Assembly: GCA_012523465.1 (NCBI GenBank)
Contig: JAAYIK010000014.1
Span: forward strand, 62,001-126,000
Direction of reading: 5' to 3'
Length of the DNA stretch: 64,000 nucleotides
From: Lysobacteraceae bacterium
GTDB taxonomy: Bacteria > Pseudomonadota > Gammaproteobacteria > Nitrococcales > AK92
Shown: positions 1 through 8,996 of the stretch, one piece after another
Numbering within the stretch: the first letter of the stretch is position 1
Layout: the number at the start of each line of letters is the position of its first letter
The notes under the pieces: generated by a model
The model's database searches: none
Told to the model about the DNA's origin: nothing
What the model saw: the letters and a program-made list of their open reading frames with translations, nothing else
Translations under genes and position numbers: made by a program

Positions 1-1
1 C

Positions 2-88
2 CCCAGCCACCAGGATCACGCCATCGGGGAAGAAGTCGGCATCCGCATCGACGCCCAGCACCTAGTGGTATTCCGCGCCAAGGAGTGA
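2..88 (+). CDS. ABC transporter ATPase, C-terminal fragment (TOBE-like end)
   Basis: Only the last 28 codons and a TGA stop are inside the window; the rest lies to the left. The end reads EEVGIRIDAQHLVVFRAKE, which resembles the final beta-strands of the TOBE domain closing CUT1, sulfate, iron or polyamine importer ATPases (typically '...GIRIDPQHLVVF'). The substrate cannot be told. It converges on phoU, with 22 bases between the stop codons. The call rests on a short tail and is moderate. Confidence 0.5.
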   Translation, partial: PSHQDHAIGEEVGIRIDAQHLVVFRAKE

Positions 89-110
89 CGGCGTAGCGAC
101 CGGCCGCGGG

Positions 111-833
111 CTAGCCCTGCTCCACGCCGGCCCGGATCCCCAGCTGCTCTGGGCTGGTATGCCGCACGGTCTTGCCCTTGACCAGATAGATGACGTGCTC
201 GCAGAGATTGCAGCAGCGATCGCCGATGCGCTCCAGGGAGCGGGCCGCCCACATCAGCTTCATCAGTTCGCGCACCGCTTCCGGCTCCTCCCGCATGCGC
301 TCCATGATGCGAGACAGCAGCTTGGCATAGCGCCGGTCGGTGATGACGTCGCGCCGCACCATCGCCACCGCCTGCTCGGCGTCGAGCCGAGCAAGACTGT
401 CGAGGGCGTCGCGCAGGCTGGCGCGCACGCCGCTGCCCAGCTCGTGCAGACCGGCCAGCAAATCCTTATAAGCGGAGGCCTGGTCGGCGCGCAGCGCCAT
501 GCGCCCGATCCGCTCGGCCTCGTCGCCGATGCGCTCCAAATCCGCGACCGCCTTGATCACCGCGATCACCAACCGCAGGTCGCTAGCCGCCGGCTGGCGG
601 CGGGCCAGGATGGTCACGCAGCGATTGTCGAGCTCCACGTCCATGGCGTTGATGGTCTCGCCGGTCGCCTGCAGCCTCTCCGCGGCATCCATGTCGCCGC
701 TGATCAAGGCGGCCAGGGCATCGCCCAGCTGCTGCTCGACCAGGCCGCCCATGGCCATGACCCGCTCGTGTATCCCTTCCAGCGTCTCATTCAACTGTCG
801 GGAGGTGTGATCCGAAAAGCCGTTCTTTCCCAT
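111..833 (-). CDS. phoU: Phosphate-signalling complex protein PhoU
   Basis: The 240-residue protein has the usual length of PhoU and its two three-helix-bundle repeats. Each repeat carries acidic metal-binding patches; ERIGDEAERI and ERIGDRCCNL are the typical signatures. PhoU sits between the PstSCAB importer and PhoR and keeps PhoR in its phosphatase state when phosphate is plentiful. It is the last gene of the pst operon, 25 bases after pstB. The ATG start is preceded by GGAGG about ten bases upstream. Identification is secure. Confidence 0.96.
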   Translation of the reverse strand: MGKNGFSDHTSRQLNETLEGIHERVMAMGGLVEQQLGDALAALISGDMDAAERLQATGETINAMDVELDNRCVTILARRQPAASDLRLVIAVIKAVADLERIGDEAERIGRMALRADQASAYKDLLAGLHELGSGVRASLRDALDSLARLDAEQAVAMVRRDVITDRRYAKLLSRIMERMREEPEAVRELMKLMWAARSLERIGDRCCNLCEHVIYLVKGKTVRHTSPEQLGIRAGVEQG

Positions 834-858
834 TGCCTCAATTCCTCCGCCGACAGCC

Positions 859-1722
859 TCAGCCGTAGCGGCCTGTGATGTAGTCTTCCGTCTGCTTGTT
901 GGCCGGCGTGGTGAACAGGGTATCGGTGTCGTTCATCTCGACCAGCCGCCCCATGTACATGAAGGCGGTGTAGTCGGAGACCCGTGCCGCCTGCTGCATG
1001 TTGTGGGTGACGATGACGATGGTGTAGTCCTTCTTGAGCTCGCTAATCAGCTCTTCAATCTTGGCGGTGGAGATGGGATCCAGCGCCGAGGCTGGCTCGT
1101 CCAGCAGCAGCACGGTGGGTTTCACCGCCACCGCGCGGGCGATGCAAAGGCGCTGCTGCTGCCCGCCGGAGAGCATGGTGCCGTTCTGCTTGAGCTTGTC
1201 CTTGACCTCATCCCACAGCGCCGCCTTGCGCAGCGCCCATTCCACGCGCTCGTCCATCTCGTAGCGCGACAGCCGCTCGTAGAGCCGCACCCCGAAGGCG
1301 ATGTTGTCATAGATCGACATCGGGAACGGCGTCGGCTTCTGGAACACCATGCCGACCCGGGCCCGCAGCAGGTTGAGATCCTGCCGGCGGTCAAGCACGT
1401 TGCGGCCGTCGAGCAGGAGCTCGCCTTCGGCTCGCTGGCGCGGGTAGAGCTCGTAGATCCGGTTGAAAGTGCGCAGCAGTGTGGACTTGCCGCAGCCCGA
1501 CGGACCGATGAAGGCAGTGACCCGCTGGGCGGGAATATCCAGATTGATGTCGTGCAGCGCCTGGAAGCTGCCGTAGTAAAAATTCAGATTACGCACGCTC
1601 AGCTTGATGGTCGCGGCCTGCGTGCCGGCTGCGGCCCGGGCCTCGGTCGGCTTCGCCTCGACGGCCGCTGCCGTCTGCGGCGGCCGGATCCCTTGGGGTC
1701 GTTGCAAGCTTTGTACGATCAC
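859..1722 (-). CDS. pstB: Phosphate ABC transporter ATP-binding protein PstB
   Basis: This 287-residue ATPase powers high-affinity phosphate uptake through PstA and PstC. Visible motifs are the Walker [10 protein letters not shown], the signature LSGGQQQR, the Walker B LLLDEP and the switch histidine in IVTHNMQQA. The ABC core begins near residue 40 ([12 protein letters not shown]). The first ~38 residues are a Pro/Ala/Glu-rich extension absent from many PstB proteins. The start taken here is a GTG with AGGAG about 12 bases upstream; a later start cannot be excluded. It lies 15 bases after pstA in the same operon. Confidence 0.96.
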   Translation of the reverse strand: MIVQSLQRPQGIRPPQTAAAVEAKPTEARAAAGTQAATIKLSVRNLNFYYGSFQALHDINLDIPAQRVTAFIGPSGCGKSTLLRTFNRIYELYPRQRAEGELLLDGRNVLDRRQDLNLLRARVGMVFQKPTPFPMSIYDNIAFGVRLYERLSRYEMDERVEWALRKAALWDEVKDKLKQNGTMLSGGQQQRLCIARAVAVKPTVLLLDEPASALDPISTAKIEELISELKKDYTIVIVTHNMQQAARVSDYTAFMYMGRLVEMNDTDTLFTTPANKQTEDYITGRYG

Positions 1723-1737
1723 GGAACCAATCTCCTG

Positions 1738-2577
1738 CTACTGACGCGACCGCGACAGCAGCCGCGCGACGATGTTAAGGGTCAGGACGCTGACGGTGAT
1801 CAGCAGAGCACCAGCCCATGCCAGCCGCTGCCAGTCCTCGTAAGGGCTCATGGCGAACTGGAAGATCACCACCGGCAGGTTGGCCAGCGGCTTGTCCATG
1901 CTGGTGCTCCAGAACTGGTTGTTGAGCGCGGTGAACAGCAGCGGCGCGGTCTCGCCGCTGATGCGGGCGATGGCCAGCAGGATGCCAGTCAGCACGCCCA
2001 CCCGGGCCGAGCGGTAGACCACCGCCAGCACCACCTTCCACATGGGTGCGCCCAGCGCGGCCGCAGCCTCGCGCAGGCTGACCGGCACCAGCCGCAGCAT
2101 GTTCTCGGTGGTCCGCACCACAATCGGCACCACGATCAGGGACAGGGCCAGCGCCCCGGCCCAGCCGGAGAAATGGCCGCTGCTGACAACCACCACCTCG
2201 TAGATGAAGACACCGATGATGATGGACGGCACGCTGAGCAAGATGTCATTGACGAAGCGGATCACCGCGGCCAGCCGCGACTCCTGGCCGAACTCGGCCA
2301 GATAGGTGCCTGCCAGCACCCCGATCGGCGTGCCGATCAGCACGCCGGCGCCCACCATCATCAGGCTGCCGACGATGGCGTTGGCCAAGCCGCCCGTAGC
2401 CCCCGGCGGCGGGGTGCTCTCAGTGAACACCGTCGTCGTGAGCCAGGGCAGGCCGTTCGCGAGCAGCGTCCACAGCAGCCAGCCCAGCCAGAACAGGCCA
2501 AAGGCAGTGGTCAGTACCGCCGCGGTGAGGTTGAAGGCGTTGATCAGGCGGCGGCGAGCGTAGAGTCGCGCATTCAT
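1738..2577 (-). CDS. pstA: Phosphate ABC transporter permease PstA
   Basis: The reading frame stays open well upstream, but the true protein starts at [10 protein letters not shown] (279 residues). There the ATG overlaps the pstC stop as ATGA, implying translational coupling. It has about six hydrophobic segments and the inner-membrane permease loop [15 protein letters not shown] that docks on PstB. PstA forms half of the phosphate channel with PstC. The family and the gene order pstS-C-A-B-phoU leave little doubt. Confidence 0.95.
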   Translation of the reverse strand: MNARLYARRRLINAFNLTAAVLTTAFGLFWLGWLLWTLLANGLPWLTTTVFTESTPPPGATGGLANAIVGSLMMVGAGVLIGTPIGVLAGTYLAEFGQESRLAAVIRFVNDILLSVPSIIIGVFIYEVVVVSSGHFSGWAGALALSLIVVPIVVRTTENMLRLVPVSLREAAAALGAPMWKVVLAVVYRSARVGVLTGILLAIARISGETAPLLFTALNNQFWSTSMDKPLANLPVVIFQFAMSPYEDWQRLAWAGALLITVSVLTLNIVARLLSRSRQ

Positions 2578-3560
2578 GTCGTCCGGCCCTCCTGGCGGCT
2601 CAGGCGCAGCAACAGCAGCCTGGCCAGCGCCAGCACGATGAAGGTGATCAGGAACAGCAGCAGCCCCAGCGCGATCAGCGCCGACACGTACAGCTCCCCG
2701 TGCGCTTCGGCGAACTCGTTGGCGAGCGCGGAAGAGATGGTGTTGCCAGGCATGAACAGGGACAGGCCCAGCACGTGGGCGTTGCCGATGACGAAGGTCA
2801 CCGCCATGGTCTCGCCCAGGGCCCGCCCCAGCCCCAGCATGATGCCGCCCACCACGCCGACCTTGGTGTAGGGCAGCACCACATTCCAGGTGACTTCCCA
2901 GGTCGTGCAGCCCAGCCCATAGGCCGATTCCTTCAGCACCGGCGGCACCAGCTCGAACACGTCGCGCATCACCGCGGCGATGAAGGGGATGACCATGATG
3001 GCCAGCACTAGACTGGCGGTGAATAGGCCGATACCCATGGGCGGTCCCTGAAAGAGCGCGCCGATCAGGGGCCAGTTGCCCAGGGTGCTGGTTAGGAAGG
3101 GCTGGATCTCGTCGCCGAACCAGGGAGCGAACACGAACAGGCCCCACATGCCGTAGATGATGCTGGGCACCGCGGCCAGCAGCTCGATGGCGATGCCGAC
3201 CGGCCGCTTGAGCCAGGCGGGCGCCAGCTCGGTGATGAACAGCGCGATGCCGAAGCTCACCGGCACGGCGATCAGCATGGCGATGGTGGACGTCAGCAAG
3301 GTGCCGAAGATGGTCGCCAGGGCGCCGAACTCTTCGGTGACGGGGTTCCACTGCGCGCTGGTGATAAAGCCGGGGCCAAAGCGGGACAGCGCCGGCCACG
3401 CGCCGACCAGCAGCGCCACCAGGATCGCGAACACCAGCACGGCGACGAAGATGGCGAAGAGCAAGGTCAGACGGCGAAACAGCAGGTCGGCTACGGCATT
3501 CCACCGCAGCTGGCGTGCGATTGCCGCTGGAACAGTTAGCTGTTGCAAATGCGTCTCCAT
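2574..3560 (-). CDS. pstC: Phosphate ABC transporter permease PstC
   Basis: This 328-residue inner-membrane permease is PstA's partner in the phosphate channel. After a polar N-terminus come several long hydrophobic helices, and the coupling loop [16 protein letters not shown] contacts PstB. I take the ATG giving [12 protein letters not shown] 18 bases upstream is also in frame, and neither has a strong ribosome site. It starts 69 bases after the pstS stop and overlaps pstA by four bases. Confidence 0.94.
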   Translation of the reverse strand: METHLQQLTVPAAIARQLRWNAVADLLFRRLTLLFAIFVAVLVFAILVALLVGAWPALSRFGPGFITSAQWNPVTEEFGALATIFGTLLTSTIAMLIAVPVSFGIALFITELAPAWLKRPVGIAIELLAAVPSIIYGMWGLFVFAPWFGDEIQPFLTSTLGNWPLIGALFQGPPMGIGLFTASLVLAIMVIPFIAAVMRDVFELVPPVLKESAYGLGCTTWEVTWNVVLPYTKVGVVGGIMLGLGRALGETMAVTFVIGNAHVLGLSLFMPGNTISSALANEFAEAHGELYVSALIALGLLLFLITFIVLALARLLLLRLSRQEGRTT

Positions 3561-3629
3561 CCGCTGAACAGGAAACAAGCCCAGGGCCGACCAGCGGCCC
3601 CGGACGTCATCGACAGACTGTGCTGATGC

Positions 3630-4700
3630 TTATTTGCCACCGCCGTTCCAGAGCGGAGCGCCGTCCGGTCCAGTCACGGTCTTGGCCCAGTGCCGCTGGA
3701 CGATGGCGTAGACCGACTCGGGAATGGGCACGTAGTCCAGCTCAATGGCCTGCTCGGCGCCGTTGCGGTAGGCCCAGTCGAAGAAGCCCAGGACCGCCTT
3801 GCCGATTTCCGGGTTGTCCTGCTGGCGGTGCATCAAGATGAAGCTGGCGCCGCTGATCGGCCAGGTATCGGCGCCCGGCTGGTCGGTCAGCACGACATAG
3901 AAGCCCGGGGAGTTTTCCCAATCAGCTCCCGCCGCAGCGGCCTGGAAGCTCTTGACATTGGGGCTGACAAAGTTGCCCTCGCGGTTTTGCATCAGGGCAT
4001 AGGTCAGGTTGTTCTGCAGCGCGTAGGCGTACTCGACGTAACCGATGCTGCCGTTGATCCGGGCCACGTAAGAGGCCACGCCCTCGTTGCCCTTGCCGCC
4101 CACGCCGATCGGCCACTGCACGGCGGAGTTATTGCCGACCTGGTCGGCCCAGTCCTTGCTCACCTTGCTCAGGTAGTTGGTGAACATCCAGGTGGTGCCG
4201 GAGCCATCGGAGCGGTGTACCACGGTGATGGCCCGATCCGGCAGGTTCACGTCCGGGTTGAGCTTGCGCAGCACCGGATCGTTCCACTTGGTGATCTTGC
4301 CAAGGTAGATGTCGGCCAGCAGCTCGCCGGTCAGCCGGATCTCGCCCGGCTTGATGCCTTCCAGGTTCATCACCGGCACGACGCCGCCGATGACCATCGG
4401 GAACTGGATCAGGCCCGCATTCTCCAGCTCGTCCTCATTCATGGGAGCGTCGGAGGCGCCGAAGTCCACGGTCTTGGCGGTGATCTGCCGGATGCCACCA
4501 CCGGAGCCGACCGACTGGTAATTGACGCGGATGCCGGTCAACTCGTTGTAGCTAGCGGCCCACTTGACGTAGATGGGGTATGGGAAGCTAGCCCCAGCCC
4601 CGTTGATCTCAGTCGCCTGTTGCGCAGCAACCGTCCCCCCGCTCAACGCCAGACCGGCCAGAGCAAGACAGAGCAGCCTCAGCTTCGTCTTGATTCGCAT
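3630..4700 (-). CDS. pstS: Periplasmic phosphate-binding protein PstS
   Basis: PstS captures phosphate in the periplasm and delivers it to PstCA. The 356-residue protein begins with a Sec signal peptide (MRIKTKLRLLCLALAGLALS, likely cleaved after VAA). The mature part starts with the family hallmark INGAGASFPYPIYVKWA, and SVGSGGGIRQI and HRSDGSGTTW are phosphate-contacting loops. TAGGAGG lies six to seven bases before the ATG. A Pho box and a matching -10 sit 65-100 bases upstream, so this is the PhoB-controlled head of the pst operon. Confidence 0.97.
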   Translation of the reverse strand: MRIKTKLRLLCLALAGLALSGGTVAAQQATEINGAGASFPYPIYVKWAASYNELTGIRVNYQSVGSGGGIRQITAKTVDFGASDAPMNEDELENAGLIQFPMVIGGVVPVMNLEGIKPGEIRLTGELLADIYLGKITKWNDPVLRKLNPDVNLPDRAITVVHRSDGSGTTWMFTNYLSKVSKDWADQVGNNSAVQWPIGVGGKGNEGVASYVARINGSIGYVEYAYALQNNLTYALMQNREGNFVSPNVKSFQAAAAGADWENSPGFYVVLTDQPGADTWPISGASFILMHRQQDNPEIGKAVLGFFDWAYRNGAEQAIELDYVPIPESVYAIVQRHWAKTVTGPDGAPLWNGGGK

Positions 4701-4763
4701 GAAAGCCTCCTAACTGGGTTCGACCTTGTCGCCGGCGCAGCCGCGCAGCGGCGATCGTGGGCC

Positions 4764-4797
4764 AGTCTACGGAGGCAATGTGGCAGTTTTATGACAG
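4764..4797 (-). promoter_or_regulatory. Pho box and -10 of the pstS promoter
   Basis: Read on the minus strand, positions 4797-4780 are CTGTCATAAAACTGCCAC, a near-perfect PhoB box: two 7-base half-sites 11 bases apart with an A-rich spacer. Ten bases later is TAGACT (4769-4764), a reasonable -10. PhoB-activated promoters have the box in place of a -35, at just this spacing. The site lies in the 102-base gap between phoR and pstS. Confidence 0.88.
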
Positions 4798-4802
4798 CGC
4801 CA

Positions 4803-6113
4803 TCAGGTCAGGACGGCCAGGCGGGAGGCCGGGAACAGGCAGCGGAAGCTGCTGCCGACTCCGAGCTCGCTTTCGATCTGCAACCGCCCTTCGTGGCGGT
4901 GCAGCACGTGCTTGACGATGGCCAGCCCCAGGCCGGTTCCCCCGGTGCGGCTGGAGCGGCCGCGGTCGACCCGATAGAAGCGCTCGGTCAGCCGCGGCAG
5001 GTGCTCGGCAGCGATGCCCGGTCCGGTGTCGCACACCTCCAGACAGGCACCGTCGGCGATGCGTCGCCAGTCAATGCGGATCTCGCCACCGGCCGGCGTG
5101 TATTTGACTGCGTTGATGATGAGGTTGGAAAAGGCGCTGCGCAGCTCGCTCTCCTCGCCGCGCAGCGCCAGCGTGGCGTCGGCGTTCAGCTCGATGCGAT
5201 GGCGCCCGTCGCTCAGCGTCTGGGCCTCCTGGCATAGCTGCTGCAACAGCGGCGCGACCGCGACCACCTGCTGATTGGCCGAGGCATCGGTGGTCTCCAG
5301 CCGCGACAGCAGCAGCAAATCCTCCACCAGCCGGCGCATGCGCTGGGTTTGCTGTAGCAGCAGCTCAAGGGCCTCGCGCTGCTCCGCGGCGCCGTCCTCG
5401 TCGCTGTCGACCAGGGTCTCCGCCACACCGTGGATCACCGTCAGCGGCGTGCGCAGCTCGTGCGAGACGTTGGCTACGAAATCCCGCCGCATTCGCTCCA
5501 GCCGCACCAGCCGGGTAACGTCGCGGGCCAGCAGCAGGCGCCGCCGCTCGCCGAAGGGCACCAGGCGGACTTCCAGGATCACGCTCGGCAGCACCGGCGA
5601 CGGGATGGTCAGGGCTTCCCGGTAGCGGTCCGCGGCCAGCAGGGTGCGAAAGTCAGGATGGCGCAGCAGCGCCCCGGCCAACTGACCGGCATCGCGCGGC
5701 GCCTGCAGCCCCAGCAGCCTGGTGGCGGCCACATTCCACCACTCCAGCTCGCCGCGCGGTCCGAGCACCACCACGGCATCGGGCACCGCATCGGCGGCTT
5801 GCTTGGAGCGGGCTAGCAAATCGGCCAGGGTCCGGCGCCGGCGGCGATGGCGCTCCTGGGCGCGCCGCAGGCTGTTGAACACGTCGCCCCAGATGCCCGG
5901 CGCGTCCGGCGGAGCCGCGATGCCGCCCTGGTGCAGCCAGCGGTCCAGCCGCAGGACGTACTGCAGCTGCCAGGCCAGAAAGGCCAACGTCACCAGCCAC
6001 AGCGATAGGAACAGATGGCCGATCGCATAGCCCACGACCGCCGTCGCCGCTTCCAGAGCGGTCACCACGATCAGGGTATCCAGCCAAGGGTTGCCTGCCT
6101 GTACACGAAACAT
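4803..6113 (-). CDS. phoR: Phosphate-regulon sensor histidine kinase PhoR
   Basis: The 436-residue protein has two N-terminal membrane segments (about residues 10-45), a basic linker and a PAS domain (about 95-190). The HisKA phospho-acceptor site is NVSHELRTPLTVIHG, and the ATPase domain shows NLIINAVKYTP (N box) and GTGLGLAIVKH (G2 box). I start it at MFRVQAGNPW, the usual PhoR beginning; the frame is open further up but codes for no sensible protein. PhoR phosphorylates PhoB when phosphate is scarce. It follows phoB with an unusually long 193-base gap. Confidence 0.94.
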   Translation of the reverse strand: MFRVQAGNPWLDTLIVVTALEAATAVVGYAIGHLFLSLWLVTLAFLAWQLQYVLRLDRWLHQGGIAAPPDAPGIWGDVFNSLRRAQERHRRRRRTLADLLARSKQAADAVPDAVVVLGPRGELEWWNVAATRLLGLQAPRDAGQLAGALLRHPDFRTLLAADRYREALTIPSPVLPSVILEVRLVPFGERRRLLLARDVTRLVRLERMRRDFVANVSHELRTPLTVIHGVAETLVDSDEDGAAEQREALELLLQQTQRMRRLVEDLLLLSRLETTDASANQQVVAVAPLLQQLCQEAQTLSDGRHRIELNADATLALRGEESELRSAFSNLIINAVKYTPAGGEIRIDWRRIADGACLEVCDTGPGIAAEHLPRLTERFYRVDRGRSSRTGGTGLGLAIVKHVLHRHEGRLQIESELGVGSSFRCLFPASRLAVLT

Positions 6114-6306
6114 TGCCGCTCCGAAGGGCTCATGCGAGGAAGTATCGAATGCTTTCAGCCTGCCCAGCACGGCTTGCCGCCAGCACGTTACATTACAGCA
6201 AAGCCGTGTTACAGCCGTGCATGCCGCGGGGCAAGCGGCGGCGGATGGCGAGGCAAGGCGGGCGATCGCGGCTGTGGCCGCGGGAGCGTTCCAGCGCGAG
6301 CCGGCG

Positions 6307-6993
6307 CTAGCGCGCCGAGAAGCGGTAGCCGGCGCCACGGACGGTCTGGATCAGGCGGTCGTGGCCGGTCTCGGCCAGGGTCTTGCGCAGGCGGCGGATG
6401 TGCACGTCCACCGTGCGCTCCTCGATGTAGACGTTGGTGCCCCAGACATTGTCAAGCAGCTGGCCGCGGCTGAAGACACGGTCCGGCTGGCTCATGAAGA
6501 AGAGCAGTAGGCGGTATTCGGTCGGCCCCAGCGACAGCTCGCGCCCGTGGGCGGTGACCCGATGGCTGAGCGGGTCCAGGCGCAGCCCGGCGATCTCGAT
6601 GGCCTCGGCGGCGTCGGCGGGCTGGGTGCGACGCAGCACCGCCTTGATGCGAGCCAGCAGCTCGTGTGGCGAAAACGGTTTGACCACGTAATCGTCGGCG
6701 CCCACTTCCAGGCCGCGAACGCGATCGGCCTCCTCGCCGCGCGCCGTGAGCATGATGATGGGGAGATCGCGGGTGCTGGGGTCGCGCTTAAGGGCACGAG
6801 CCAGCTCGATGCCGCTCATGTCCGGCAACATCCAGTCCAGCAGCACCAGGTCGGGCCGTTGTTCATAAATGGCGATGCGGGCTGCGGCCGCGTTCTCCGC
6901 CTCGCTGACGGCGTATCCCCCGCGCCGCAGCGCCATCACCAACATCTGGCGAACCGCGTCGTCGTCCTCAACCGTCAAAATGGTGGCAGACAT
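6307..6993 (-). CDS. phoB: Phosphate-regulon response regulator PhoB
   Basis: At 228 residues it matches PhoB length. The receiver domain has the acidic pocket (EDDD), the phosphorylated Asp in [13 protein letters not shown], and the switch Lys in [15 protein letters not shown]. The winged-helix DNA-binding domain follows from about residue 130 ([24 protein letters not shown]). Phospho-PhoB binds Pho boxes, two sets of which are visible here. Tandem Pho half-sites directly upstream indicate autoregulation. Confidence 0.96.
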   Translation of the reverse strand: MSATILTVEDDDAVRQMLVMALRRGGYAVSEAENAAAARIAIYEQRPDLVLLDWMLPDMSGIELARALKRDPSTRDLPIIMLTARGEEADRVRGLEVGADDYVVKPFSPHELLARIKAVLRRTQPADAAEAIEIAGLRLDPLSHRVTAHGRELSLGPTEYRLLLFFMSQPDRVFSRGQLLDNVWGTNVYIEERTVDVHIRRLRKTLAETGHDRLIQTVRGAGYRFSAR

Positions 6994-7039
6994 CGGCTGT
7001 GCTCATAACAGCGGTTGGTTTCATTGCTGTCATCATTAC

Positions 7040-7068
7040 AAGACAGTTTTATGACAGCTTCATGACAG
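7040..7068 (-). promoter_or_regulatory. Tandem Pho half-sites upstream of phoB
   Basis: Read on the minus strand from 7068, three half-sites follow at 11-base intervals: CTGTCAT (7068-7062), CTGTCAT (7057-7051) and CTGTCTT (7046-7040), with spacers GAAG and AAAA. The order is one and a half Pho boxes in tandem. TGTAATGAT lies just after as a possible -10. The first half-site overlaps the last codons and stop of egtD, so promoter and coding sequence are merged. Confidence 0.85.
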
Positions 7069-8061
7069 CCGCGCCAGCACCAGCGAGAACAGATGCTCGC
7101 CGCCTTCGATGTGGCGCACCACCGTGAAGCCGGCCTGCTCCAGCATGGCCGTCAGCGTTCGGCGGGTAAACTTGCGGCTGATCTCGGTCAGTATCGCCTC
7201 ACCTCGCGCGAACTCGAACGCACGCTCCAGGGCGCCGACGTGAACCCGCTGGCGTCGCCGCGCCACCAGGAGCATCTCGATCTGCATCCGGCGCCGGTTG
7301 TAAAGGGCCCGGTGGCAGAAACCGGCGGGATCGAAATCGGCCTGCAACTCCCGGTTAATCACCTGCAGCAGGTTCAGATTGAAGGCCGCGGTCACGCCGG
7401 CGGCATCGTTGTAGGCCGCCTCCAGCACGACGGCGGATTTCACCCTGTCGGCGCCCAGCAGCAGAAAGTCTTCCGGGCCCATGCAAGCGCGCAGATCGGT
7501 CAGAAAGGCCCGTGCCTCCTGCGGGCTGAAATTGCCGATGGTGCCACCGAGAAACAGGAACAACCGCCGCTCGCCCGTCGCAGGCAGATGGCCCAGCCCC
7601 GCCAGATAGTCTCCCACGAGCGCCCGGATGCGCAGCCAGGGATAGCGCCGGGTCAGCCGCTGCCCGGCCTGCTCCAGCGCCTCCCGGCAGACGTCGAGCG
7701 GCCAGTACTCGCGCAAGCCCCCCAGGCGCTCGGCGGCGCTCAGGATATGGCAGGTCTTGCGCGAGTTGCCGCTGCCCAGCTCGACCACGATCCGCGGCTG
7801 CGCCAAGTCGACCAGCTCAGCCGCATGGGCCGCCAGCAGCGCGGCCTCGCTCCGGCAGGGGTAGTACTCGGGGGTCGCGCAAATGCGCTCGAACAGCTGC
7901 GATCCGCGCGCATCGTAGAAATACTTCGGCGGCAGCGAGCGGGGCCTGCGGGCAAAACCCTGCAGCAGGTCTTCTCGCAGTCCGGGCACTGGTCTGACCG
8001 GCGCCAGCGGGCGGCAGGAAAATTCGGCGGCGTCGACGGCGCGTTCCAGGTTGCTGCGCAT
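7060..8061 (-). CDS. egtD: L-histidine N-alpha-methyltransferase EgtD
   Basis: The 333-residue protein belongs to the EgtD/DUF2260 family, which trimethylates histidine to hercynine with S-adenosylmethionine, the first step to ergothioneine. Family signatures are PPKYFYDARGSQLFERIC near the N-terminus, the SAM loop VELGSGNSRKT and FLGGTIGNFSPQEA. The C-terminal strands (ISRKFT, LFSLVLARLS) close the fold. GAAGGAGC lies eight bases before the ATG. It is divergent from egtC-egtB and reads toward phoB, whose Pho boxes overlap its 3' end. Confidence 0.94.
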   Translation of the reverse strand: MRSNLERAVDAAEFSCRPLAPVRPVPGLREDLLQGFARRPRSLPPKYFYDARGSQLFERICATPEYYPCRSEAALLAAHAAELVDLAQPRIVVELGSGNSRKTCHILSAAERLGGLREYWPLDVCREALEQAGQRLTRRYPWLRIRALVGDYLAGLGHLPATGERRLFLFLGGTIGNFSPQEARAFLTDLRACMGPEDFLLLGADRVKSAVVLEAAYNDAAGVTAAFNLNLLQVINRELQADFDPAGFCHRALYNRRRMQIEMLLVARRRQRVHVGALERAFEFARGEAILTEISRKFTRRTLTAMLEQAGFTVVRHIEGGEHLFSLVLARLS

Positions 8062-8222
8062 GCCTTGGCTCCTTCAGGCGGCTGCCTCATTGGCGACTAT
8101 GCTTACTGACGGCGAGCTGGCCGCTCGGCGTTTGTTGCAGGCAGCCGGTGCAGCCATCAATGTAAAAGCTAGGGATGCCGACCCGGCGGGGAAAGCCCCG
8201 CCGGCCGTGGAGTGCGACCATC

Positions 8223-8996
8223 ATGTGTAGGTTTGCCGCCTATCTTGGGCCCGAGCTGCCGCTGGGCCGCTTTCTGCTGGAACCTGACCACAGCCTGGTC
8301 AGGCAATCATGGCAGCCGCGCGAGATGCAGACTGCGATGCTGAATGCCGACGGCTTCGGCGTCGGCTGGTACAACGGCAGCGCGCCGGCGACCTATCGGC
8401 AGATGCTGCCGATCTGGGCCGACCCCAACCTGGCCGATTTGGGCAACAGCCTGGCGCGGCGGCTCTGGCTGGCCCATGTCCGCAGCGCCACCCCCGGCTA
8501 CGCGGCCGGCCATGCCAACACTCAGCCCTTCGCCGACGCCGAGCTGCTGTTCGTCCACAACGGCTTCGTCACCGATTTCGCCTACACGGTGCGGCCACGG
8601 CTACGCCGCTGGCTGCGGCCGGAGATTGAGGCCGGCATTCACGGCGGCACCGACTCCGAGTACCTGTTCGCCGTGGTGCGCCAGCTGCTGGCGGAAGACC
8701 CGGAGCGCGACCTCACCGACGCGTTGCGCCTGCTGCACACGCTGCTGCTGGAATGGGGCGCCGAGCAGGCGCTGCTGAGCATGGCGCTCAGCGACGGCGC
8801 CCGCGTGGTGGCGCTGCGCCATGCCATGGGATGCGACTGTCCCAGCCTTTATTTCACCGCCGACGACGACCTGTTCCCCGATGCCCAGCTGGTAGCCTCC
8901 GAGCCGCTGACCGAGATCGGCTTCTGGCAAGCCATCCCGCCGCACCATCTGCTGGTCCTGGACGAAGACGAACCGCCGCAGCTGCTGCCCCTATGA
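8223..8996 (+). CDS. egtC: Class II glutamine amidotransferase, EgtC type
   Basis: I start at ATGTGTAGG (MCRFAAYLG) because removal of Met exposes the catalytic N-terminal Cys that this family needs; an upstream in-frame ATG would bury it. The 257-residue protein carries NADGFGVGWYN, LAHVRSATPG, NTQPF and FVHNG, the substrate-pocket motifs of EgtC. In mycobacteria EgtC removes the gamma-glutamyl group from the hercynyl-gamma-Glu-Cys sulfoxide. Its stop overlaps the egtB start as ATGA. A YafJ-like amidotransferase is the alternative, but the partners argue for EgtC. Confidence 0.88.
   Translation: MCRFAAYLGPELPLGRFLLEPDHSLVRQSWQPREMQTAMLNADGFGVGWYNGSAPATYRQMLPIWADPNLADLGNSLARRLWLAHVRSATPGYAAGHANTQPFADAELLFVHNGFVTDFAYTVRPRLRRWLRPEIEAGIHGGTDSEYLFAVVRQLLAEDPERDLTDALRLLHTLLLEWGAEQALLSMALSDGARVVALRHAMGCDCPSLYFTADDDLFPDAQLVASEPLTEIGFWQAIPPHHLLVLDEDEPPQLLPL

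Noticed and set aside
1003-2871. A 622-codon open frame on the plus strand
   Set aside because: It runs antisense across pstB, pstA and pstC; composition is a shadow of those genes.
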